Assembly: GCA_023413275.1 (NCBI GenBank)
Contig: JAEZPX010000174.1
Span: forward strand, 1-12,524
From: Bacillota bacterium
GTDB taxonomy: Bacteria; Bacillota; Clostridia; Lachnospirales; Anaerotignaceae
DNA: 12,524 nucleotides
Direction of reading: 5' to 3'
A program made the position numbers and the translations under genes. Positions 7,344 to 12,524 of the stretch are shown piece by piece; position 1 is the stretch's first letter; each line of letters opens with the position of its first letter. The notes under the pieces are model-generated. The model was not told the origin of the DNA. It was given only the letters and a program-made list of their open reading frames with translations, and searched no databases.

Positions 7344-7484
7344 TTATGGCCTACGTTGCTTCCCTTTCTGTCGATTTAGGCTGCAGCAATCTGGCGTACG
7401 GTTTCCGAAAACCTCTTGATTTGATTTTTCCATTTGTGTAATGTATCTTTTCAGTACTTCCTTCAGATAGCCCCATATTTTCAT
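7344..7484 (-). CDS. 46-residue CC-motif protein, resembles LDCC-motif putative metal-binding proteins
   Basis: A short gene missed by length cut-offs encodes MKIWGYLKEVLKRY (likely an amphipathic helix). Next comes EVFGNRTPDCCSLNRQKGK, with vicinal C33-C34, and then a basic tail ending QRRP. The FG-x(n)-DCC-x-LNR pattern matches my recollection of small clostridial proteins called LDCC-motif putative metal-binding proteins, with Pro in place of Leu before DCC. GTAGGAGGG lies at good distance from the ATG. The stop is 41 bases before the start of the fusion protein on the same strand, so it leads that operon. Likely cytosolic, with no signal peptide. Metal binding by the CC pair is inferred from the family name and the neighbours. 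Confidence 0.75.
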   Translation of the reverse strand: MKIWGYLKEVLKRYITQMEKSNQEVFGNRTPDCCSLNRQKGKQRRP

Positions 7485-7563
7485 TTAACGTCCCTCCTAC
7501 TTTTTTTATTTTCATTGTAATAAATGAATTTGTAAAAATTATGTGTTTGGATAATTTTTTTCA

Positions 7564-7592
7564 ATTATAATCAAATCAAAAATTTGATGCCT
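7564..7592 (-). promoter_or_regulatory. Candidate promoter of the CC-motif/fusion operon with an overlapping palindrome
   Basis: On the minus strand a perfect TATAAT lies at 7564-7569. The -35 position at 17 bases (AGGCAT, 7587-7592) is weak. A 14-base palindrome, ATCAAA-AA-TTTGAT (7575-7588), fills the space between the two elements, as an operator would. The leader to the 46-aa gene would be about 70-75 bases. AT-rich surroundings make chance matches likely. Confidence 0.35.
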
Positions 7593-7630
7593 ACTCAATT
7601 CATCATTTTTTCTAATAGTCACTTGTAATA

Positions 7631-7664
7631 AAAAATAACCTTTCCATTTGAAAAGGTTGTTTTT
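7631..7664. terminator. Bidirectional terminator-like hairpin
   Basis: Thirteen pairs join 7631-7643 and 7652-7664 around an 8-base loop. The core is AACCTTT/AAAGGTT, extended by AAAAA/TTTTT with one T-G pair between. Each strand therefore ends the stem in a T-run, the form of a bidirectional rho-independent terminator. No gene reads into it directly from either side. It may insulate the two operons, or act as a leader attenuator if minus-strand transcription starts upstream of it. Confidence 0.5.
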
Positions 7665-7856
7665 CAAAGTTATTATTGCTGTTCTGAATTCAAAAACATC
7701 CAAGGCTAAAAGATTCAATTCCAAGAATCTTCAATTATAGTCTCTAAATAGTTCTTGATTAACACAATCTATCTCTGGTTCCTTTTGCGCTCGAGGAAAA
7801 AATTTATAAACTGCGATTTAGACAAATGTTTTAGTGTCGCTTTTTTGTTTCCTTAT

Positions 7857-7873
7857 AGTTGATTTTTTCAACT
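7857..7873. promoter_or_regulatory. Upstream operator-like palindrome of the XRE operon
   Basis: AGTTGA-TTTTT-TCAACT is a 17-base palindrome with perfect 6-bp arms. The same core (GTTGA-N5-TCAAC) recurs 40 bases downstream, inside the promoter. The equal spacer and a distance near four helical turns suggest two binding sites for one dimeric regulator, most simply the XRE protein encoded next. Confidence 0.6.
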
Positions 7874-7892
7874 TAAATCAACCAATGCTCCA

Positions 7893-7921
7893 TTGCGGTT
7901 GATTTTGTCAACTGATATAAT
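7893..7921 (+). promoter_or_regulatory. Promoter of the XRE/ABC operon with an internal operator
   Basis: TGATATAAT (7913-7921) is a perfect extended -10. A partial -35, TTGCGG (7893-7898), lies at 17 bases. Between them lies the palindrome GTTGA-TTTTG-TCAAC (7898-7912), the same sequence type as at 7857-7873. AATCAACC (7876-7883) and GGTTGATT (7897-7904) form a further 8-bp inverted repeat. A repressor bound here would block RNA polymerase. Confidence 0.7.
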
Positions 7922-7939
7922 AGTAATTGAGGTGATAAC

Positions 7940-9061
7940 ATGAGAGACATTAATATTGCTAGAGCAATTATAAACAAGCGTAGAGAAAAGGGACTAACGC
8001 AAGATGACCTTGCGAGCTACATCGGCGTTTCTAAGGCATCTGTTTCAAAATGGGAAACAGGGCAAAGCTTTCCCGATATTACTTTACTTCCGCAGCTTGC
8101 AGCTTTTTTCAATATCAGCTTGGATGAGTTAATGGGCTATGAACCACAAATGAGCAAAAAGGATATTCGTAAATTGTATCTGCACCTATCCTCCGATTTT
8201 ACAGTCAAGCCATTTGATGAAGTGCTGGGGCATTGCCGTGAAATTGCTAGAAAGTATTTTTCCTGCTTCCCGTTACTCTTTCAAATTGGTGCACTGCTCG
8301 TTAACAACAGCATGGAATCAGGTGACATGGATAGAACCTTTGCAGTCATTGCGGAGGCTAAAGAGCTGTTCATCAGAGTGAAAAAAGAAAGTGAAGATGC
8401 TGAGCTTTGCCAGCTTGCACTGAACATGGAGGCATTCTGCGCCTTAACACTGGGCAATGCAGAAGAGGTGATAGGGCTACTTGAGAAAACAAGCAACAAG
8501 ATAATTTGCACAGAAACGCTACTTGCACCAGCTTATCAAATGATCGGCAAGAAAAGAGAAGCAAAATCGGTATTGCAGGTCGGTATCTATCAACACATGG
8601 TTTCACTTTTTGGCGACCTCACCGACTATCTCCCGCTTTGTGCCGATGCACCGGAACAGTTTGAGGAAACATACAGACGGACGCTTGCTATTGCTGAGAC
8701 TTTTGACTTAAAAAATCTTCACCCTGCAATGCTCCTAAAGCTCCACATCATTGCTGCACAAGGATATACAACGTATGGAAATACAAGCAAATCCCTTGAA
8801 ATTCTTGAAGAATATGTGGAGCTTGTTACAGGTGATATTTATCCTCTAAAGTTAAAAGGAGACGATTACTTCAATTTGCTTGATGAGTGGATTGATGAGT
8901 TTGATTTAGGGTCTGCCCTTCCCCGAGATGAAAAGATTGTGCGCCAAAGTATGTTCGATAGTGTCGTCAATAACCCTGTGTTTACCCCCCTTACTGATGA
9001 GCGCCGTTTTCAGAGAATTGAGGAGAAGCTTAAAAACAAACTGTTTGGAGGCTTGATATGA
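7940..9061 (+). CDS. XRE-family regulator with a helical C-terminal domain
   Basis: This 373-residue protein starts with a Cro/cI-type helix-turn-helix (about residues 6-61): INKRREKGLTQDDLASYIGVSKASVSKWETGQSFPDITLL, then FNISLDELMGYE. The remaining 300 residues are alpha-helical and look like a TPR-style repeat region. No enzymatic motif is seen. This arrangement is common in Firmicutes beside ABC-2 transporter genes. GAGGTGA precedes the ATG. The stop overlaps the start of the ATPase gene as ATGA, so the three genes are translated together. The matched palindromes in its promoter suggest that it represses its own operon. The inducing signal is unknown; the TPR-like part could bind a peptide or partner protein, which is inference. 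Confidence 0.92.
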   Translation: MRDINIARAIINKRREKGLTQDDLASYIGVSKASVSKWETGQSFPDITLLPQLAAFFNISLDELMGYEPQMSKKDIRKLYLHLSSDFTVKPFDEVLGHCREIARKYFSCFPLLFQIGALLVNNSMESGDMDRTFAVIAEAKELFIRVKKESEDAELCQLALNMEAFCALTLGNAEEVIGLLEKTSNKIICTETLLAPAYQMIGKKREAKSVLQVGIYQHMVSLFGDLTDYLPLCADAPEQFEETYRRTLAIAETFDLKNLHPAMLLKLHIIAAQGYTTYGNTSKSLEILEEYVELVTGDIYPLKLKGDDYFNLLDEWIDEFDLGSALPRDEKIVRQSMFDSVVNNPVFTPLTDERRFQRIEEKLKNKLFGGLI

Positions 9062-9981
9062 GAGCAGTATTGATTGAAAATTTGTCAAAAACTTATACAG
9101 GAGGTAACAAGGCAGTCGATGATATCAGCTTCAGCTTGGAGCAAGGTGAGGTATTTGGGTTCTTGGGCCCTAACGGAGCAGGAAAAACCACCACTATCAA
9201 ATTGCTTTGTGGAATGCTTACGCCCTCAAAGGGCAGCTGCCGAGTGTTTGACCTTGACCCTGCCCAAAATCCGGAAAAGCTACATCAATTGTCAGGCGTA
9301 ATTACAGAACATGCACAAATGTATGACCATTTAACGGGTTTTGAAAATCTCATTTTTTACGGAACACTTTTCGGTATGAATCTGTCTGATTGTGAAAAGA
9401 GAGCAGCGACTCTTTTGGAACGTCTAGATTTAATAGATGCAGGGCAGCGCAAGCTGTCCGCCTATTCCACCGGTATGCGCCAGCGTCTTTCCCTTGCCAG
9501 AGCTATGATACACAGTCCTAAAATTCTGTTTTTGGATGAACCAACCTCAGGGCTTGATCCTGAAAGTGCGCAAAACGTAAACGCTCTCATTCAGGAACTT
9601 GCCGCAAGGGGAACAACCATTTTCTTATGCACCCATCAGCTGCGCTATGCCCAGGAAATCTGCACCACATATGGGCTGATCAATAAGGGCAGTTTATTGG
9701 CAACAGGGAATATCGAGGAGCTTCGCACCATGGTTTCCTCTAAAGTTAAGGTACGGTTGAAAGCAAGCCCCATGCCCAATGGTATAGCGTATCAGAAAAC
9801 CGGAGAACAAACCTATGACATTACCGTAGGCTCGGAGGACGAAATTCCCCTTATTGTCAGAAGAATTGTTGAGGCAGGCGGCAATGTATATCATGTCTCG
9901 GCAGAGCGGATGTCGTTAGAGGAAATTTATTTTTCACTGATAGATATGAATAATGCAAAAATGGAGCGTGGAAATTTATGA
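9058..9981 (+). CDS. ABC transporter ATP-binding protein (NatA/BcrA-like)
   Basis: This 307-residue cytosolic ATPase powers the permease encoded next. Walker A is GPNGAGKTT (G37-T45). The signature motif is YSTGMRQR (136-143), where the canonical LSGGQ is replaced by YSTGM, as in NatA- and BcrA-type exporters. Walker B is LFLDEPTSGLDP with D160 and E161. The H-loop histidine is H193 in LCTHQL. A C-terminal extension of about 90 residues follows, as in DrrA/NatA-like subunits. TGGAGG lies upstream within the XRE gene. Both ends overlap their neighbours as ATGA. Family members export sodium, antibiotics or peptides; the substrate cannot be told from sequence. Confidence 0.95.
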   Translation: MRAVLIENLSKTYTGGNKAVDDISFSLEQGEVFGFLGPNGAGKTTTIKLLCGMLTPSKGSCRVFDLDPAQNPEKLHQLSGVITEHAQMYDHLTGFENLIFYGTLFGMNLSDCEKRAATLLERLDLIDAGQRKLSAYSTGMRQRLSLARAMIHSPKILFLDEPTSGLDPESAQNVNALIQELAARGTTIFLCTHQLRYAQEICTTYGLINKGSLLATGNIEELRTMVSSKVKVRLKASPMPNGIAYQKTGEQTYDITVGSEDEIPLIVRRIVEAGGNVYHVSAERMSLEEIYFSLIDMNNAKMERGNL

Positions 9982-10766
9982 ATACAAAACAACTTGCCCT
10001 TATTAAAAAAGATATTCGTGGCATTACATCAAATAAGCAGGTGTTCATGGTTATGCTAATTGTGCCACTTGCGCTTACCATTGTACTTCCGTCTATTTTA
10101 GTCTTTGTCACTGCACTGGTTCCAGAGGCTACTTCGGATTTTCAAGCTTTACTGAACATGCTGCTAATTACTGAGCAAAGGGGCAATCAAGAACAATTGA
10201 TATTAAGGCTTGTGCTAAACAAAATCATGCCGGCTTTTTTTCTGATGATTCCCATTATGGCGTCGTCTGTTATGGCAGCTAGCTCCTTTGTGGGAGAAAA
10301 AGAGAAGCACACGCTGGAAACCTTGCTTTATTCCCCGCTCTCATTAAAGCAATTGTTTCAGTCAAAAATATTGGCAGGCTTTTCGGTAGGTATGATGGTT
10401 TCGTTAATTTCGTTTTTCGCAATGATGTTAGTAGTGGAAATAGAGATGCTCTTTTTAACAGGTGCTGCAATTATGCCTGATATTAGTTGGCTTATTGTTA
10501 TGCTACTTATCGCACCGGCTATCTCCCTTGTTGCTATCGGCATAACAGTGCGCGGTTCTGCAAAGGCACAAAACATAGAAGAAGCACAGCAACGCGCCGT
10601 ATTTTTGATTTTTCCTATCATTGCACTTGTCATAGGCCAATTCACAGGGGTTATTATGGTAAGCTCATGGCTTCTTTTGGGGATGGGTATCGTTTTAGCC
10701 CTGCTCGCTGCACGACTGATGAAGGGTGCTGTAGGAAAATTCACCTATGAAAAGCTTTTAAGATAA
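9978..10766 (+). CDS. ABC-2 type permease (NatB-like)
   Basis: This 262-residue membrane protein has about six hydrophobic spans, the first near residues 21-46. After span two comes FVGEKEKHTLETLLYSPLS (about 101-119), the conserved cytoplasmic element of ABC-2/NatB permeases. SAKAQNIEEAQQ (about 194-205) before the last spans is also typical. The protein is shorter than classical NatB and lacks its large extracellular loop. Its ATG overlaps the ATPase stop. It would form the membrane channel of an exporter with that ATPase. It is the last gene of the operon, and a long hairpin lies about 125 bases downstream. Confidence 0.92.
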   Translation: MNTKQLALIKKDIRGITSNKQVFMVMLIVPLALTIVLPSILVFVTALVPEATSDFQALLNMLLITEQRGNQEQLILRLVLNKIMPAFFLMIPIMASSVMAASSFVGEKEKHTLETLLYSPLSLKQLFQSKILAGFSVGMMVSLISFFAMMLVVEIEMLFLTGAAIMPDISWLIVMLLIAPAISLVAIGITVRGSAKAQNIEEAQQRAVFLIFPIIALVIGQFTGVIMVSSWLLLGMGIVLALLAARLMKGAVGKFTYEKLLR

Positions 10767-11109
10767 TGAAGGCATGATTAACATACAATTAAATTCATTT
10801 TACGGGTTAAGAGAATTGCATGAAAATTGAAAAAAGAAATACACTAGATTAATTTAACTTATCTCAAAATTGAGCCGCTATTTTGTAAATGATATGCGCT
10901 CCTAAAGGTTGACCTTTGAAATAACCAAAGTCAACTTTTGGGGGCAGCATATCAAATTTTGTTAATGGCTATCTATTTACCTTTACGCCCAAAATAGTCC
11001 AGAATATCTTTACATAGGCCATTGTTTATTTTACGCTATCTTTTTCTTTGCTAAAATATTTATATTTAAGCTTTCATACAAGACAGCACCATATCGAGTA
11101 TTCTACGTT
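10767..11109. other. Gene-free region downstream of the ABC operon
   Basis: This 343-base AT-rich stretch contains no gene I can support. A palindrome CTCAA-AA-TTGAG lies at 10863-10874, and the long hairpin is listed separately. Minus-strand frames at 10975-11035 are under 25 codons and lack ribosome binding sites. They may be decayed continuation of the remnant at 11110-11545. Confidence 0.5.
10890..10954 (+). repeat. 65-base near-perfect hairpin (RNA structure, terminator, or IS-derived inverted repeats)
   Basis: Positions 10890-10918 and 10926-10954 form 28 pairs around a 7-base loop, with single-base bulges at 10914 and 10946. All three non-Watson-Crick pairs (10900-10943, 10903-10940, 10907-10936) are G-U when read as plus-strand RNA but A-C mismatches on the minus strand. 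This favours a plus-strand transcript, hence the ABC operon. The 3' flank is AAATTTTGTT, only moderately T-rich. The outer ends TGATATGC/GCATATCA start with TG and end with CA, like IS3-family termini, so an IS-derived MITE is the main alternative. Confidence 0.65.
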
Positions 11110-11545
11110 TCATTTCTGTACATATATAACGGCTCTAAACACTCGCATTAATTTCCAAAACAAACAAAGAAGAATCTCAAAATAGTAATCGTGCTCTATA
11201 AAAGAGAAATAAACAATGTTATTCTCGTAGCCATCTGAAACAAATTCTTCATACGCACAATAATCAAGCACCCTATCCGTAACAGATTTATAAAATTGAA
11301 CATTCATCTTCCTTTGTATCATTTCTAAAATATCTAAAAATTCTAAAATCGGTTTCTGAAATCTCGTGGTATAAAAGATTCCTCTTTTGTATGTAGATTT
11401 GATATGCTACATAACTTGAATAAGCATTAATGACTTCTCTTATGGCATTAGACTTGTAAGTACCAAAGACTATTTTTAGTACAAGCTGATACAGCTCGAC
11501 TATTGGTGCAGTTTTTCCGCGGTGAGATGGAGTATTGAAATGAAA
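11110..11545 (-). pseudogene. Frameshifted, 5'-truncated gene remnant of unknown family
   Basis: Two minus-strand frames read as one protein broken by a frameshift near 11288-11300. The first (11545-11291, 85 codons) has no start codon. It begins just after a TAA at 11546-11548 and includes SHRGKTAPIVELYQLVLKI and SNAIREVINAYSSYVAYQ. The second (to 11110) continues YKSVTDRVLDYCAYEEFVSD and ends FWKLMRVFRAVIYVQK. Restoring two bases near ATTTTATAAA would join them as ECSIL-YKSVTDR. The composition is protein-like and helical, unlike random AT-rich sequence. A nominal ATG at 11322 lacks a ribosome binding site. It starts within 20 bases of the permease stop, as if pasted there. I do not recognise the family. 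Confidence 0.45.
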
Positions 11546-11561
11546 TTAACCTATTTTACTG

Positions 11562-12524
11562 TCAAAGTGGCCAAAAAATCGGAATAAATATCATTGAAAC
11601 AGCAGTGACCACTAGTGTCATTCCCAGACCCGGCTTGAAGAAATCCATAAATCCTAGGTTACCAGGGCGGACTACTAATGTATTCGTTCCTGAGCCTACT
11701 GGTGTTAAAAACGGAGACGATGCAGCTACACAAATAGCTACTGCAATCGCAGTAGGATTGATTCCTAAATTAATTGCTATAGGAATAAACAAAGGTGTTA
11801 CCAAAAGCGCCGTTGAGGTATTCATCATAATGTTTGTTAAGAAAACTGTTAAGATAAAGATAACAAAGAGAACAACCATTTTGCTCGGGCTATCACCTAA
11901 AAGAGCCACTGCGCCATTACTTATCATTTTGCCAGCACCGCTGATATCCATTGCTTTTGATACACCGCTCATGCCCCCTACAATAAATATAGTTGACCAA
12001 TCAATTGCTTTATAGGCTTCCTGCTCTTTGATACACCCTGTTAAAATCATAATAAGCGCACCTACAGTTGCTACTAAGTACATAGGGAATTTAGGGCTAT
12101 TTAATGCCATTGCAACTAGCACCACAGCCAATATAACTAAGCATAAAGCTGCTTTTGGAGTGCTAAATTCTTTTTCTTTTTCATCTTCTGTTTGCCCAGT
12201 GAACTCAATTAAATATGACTTATCAGATTTATCACCCTGAGTCATAAATTTTTTTCCGATAGTTAAGAAGTATAGAATACCAAAGATGCAAATAGGAATA
12301 CCCACTTTTCCTAATTCTAAGAACGAAAGAGGTGTTGCACCTAATTCTTCTAACTGACCATTTACAACAACATTGCTGGCTGCACCAACAAGGGTTAAGT
12401 TACAACCAAAGCTTGCTGCAAATGCCAAAGGAATCAATTGACGTGACACAGAGATATTAGCTTTCATACAAATTCCAATCACGATAGGAAGCAACATGGC
12501 AACTACGGCAACTCCGCTGCAAAT
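11562..12524 (-). CDS. SLC13/DASS-family anion permease (partial, N-terminus off the right edge)
   Basis: The last 320 residues of a secondary transporter are present. The frame stays open to the right edge, so the first internal ATG (12497) is not the true start. Family members are about 450-500 residues, so roughly a third is missing. Family-type motifs are GCNLTLVGAASNVVVNG in the first half and SSPFLTPVGSGTNTLVVRPG near the end. These are the paired re-entrant elements that bind sodium and anion, joined by MMNTSTALLVTPLFIPIA. A hydrophilic loop (about 12160-12250) separates the two halves. The C-terminus, IFIPIFWPL, is typical. DASS proteins take up di- or tricarboxylates or sulfate with sodium; the substrate is not assignable here. 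It has no evident link to the metal operons. Confidence 0.88.
   Translation of the reverse strand: MCSGVAVVAMLLPIVIGICMKANISVSRQLIPLAFAASFGCNLTLVGAASNVVVNGQLEELGATPLSFLELGKVGIPICIFGILYFLTIGKKFMTQGDKSDKSYLIEFTGQTEDEKEKEFSTPKAALCLVILAVVLVAMALNSPKFPMYLVATVGALIMILTGCIKEQEAYKAIDWSTIFIVGGMSGVSKAMDISGAGKMISNGAVALLGDSPSKMVVLFVIFILTVFLTNIMMNTSTALLVTPLFIPIAINLGINPTAIAVAICVAASSPFLTPVGSGTNTLVVRPGNLGFMDFFKPGLGMTLVVTAVSMIFIPIFWPL

Larger units (their letters stand above)
7485..7939. promoter_or_regulatory. 455-base regulatory region between the CC-motif operon and the XRE operon
   Basis: No convincing gene. A 61-codon minus-strand frame (7539-7724) starts with TTG, lacks a good ribosome binding site and runs through the hairpin, so it is probably not coding. 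The region holds a minus-strand -10 with an adjacent palindrome, a bidirectional terminator-like hairpin, an AGATTC-N8-GAATCT dyad (7711-7730), and the promoter and paired operators of the XRE gene. These are listed separately where supported. Confidence 0.6.

Noticed and set aside
7539..7724. 61-codon minus-strand frame in the regulatory region
   Set aside because: It starts at TTG, has no good ribosome binding site, passes through the bidirectional hairpin and the proposed promoter, and has AT-driven composition.
7813..7846. GCGA...TCGC followed by T6 on the plus strand, terminator-like
   Set aside because: Only about four solid pairs around a large loop; no gene upstream on that strand.
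10774..10830. Short plus-strand frame starting ATGATTAAC after the permease
   Set aside because: Only 18 codons, weak ribosome binding site, no recognisable features.

Overview
The window looks like chromosomal DNA of a low-GC Gram-positive anaerobe, most likely a member of the Clostridia. The evidence is strong AGGAGG-type ribosome binding sites, AT-rich intergenic DNA with sigma-A-like promoters, a Gram-positive lipoprotein, small cysteine-pair metal proteins, and an XRE regulator/ABC-2 transporter operon. No RNA genes, CRISPR array or intact insertion sequence were seen. Both outermost genes are cut by the window edges.

Layout. (1) 1-336 (-): receiver domain of an OmpR-type response regulator, cut at the left edge. 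(2) 369-3903 (-): a copper operon, copA -> membrane-anchored protein of unknown function -> copZ, closed by a hairpin terminator. (3) 3904-4219: intergenic region with promoters for a + strand HxlR-type regulator (4220-4591). (4) 4588-7484 (-): a second metal operon. It reads 46-aa CC-motif protein -> HMA/TauE-SafE/cupredoxin fusion -> 35-aa membrane peptide -> cysteine-rich DUF2318-like lipoprotein. The two smallest genes were read directly from the sequence. (5) 7485-7939: regulatory DNA with a bidirectional terminator-like hairpin and two matching operator-like palindromes. (6) 7940-10766 (+): XRE regulator, ABC ATPase and ABC-2 permease, translationally coupled by ATGA overlaps. (7) 10767-11561: a 28-bp-stem hairpin and a frameshifted, 5'-truncated gene remnant. 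(8) 11562-12524 (-): C-terminal two thirds of an SLC13/DASS anion permease.

Working model. The centre of the window is one metal-handling locus, probably for Cu(I). CopZ would carry Cu(I) to CopA, which exports it. The fusion protein joins a cytosolic HMA domain, a TauE/SafE membrane core with paired cysteines and an extracytoplasmic cupredoxin-like domain with Cys/Met ligands. The lipoprotein adds five clustered cysteines on the outer face, and the 46-aa protein adds a vicinal CC pair inside. Four HMA domains and several cysteine modules thus line both sides of the membrane. No CsoR or CopY gene lies in the window. The only local one-component regulator is the HxlR protein, which has an operator-like dyad over its own extended -10 promoter. 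The XRE/ABC operon looks like a separate, self-regulated NatAB-like export module.
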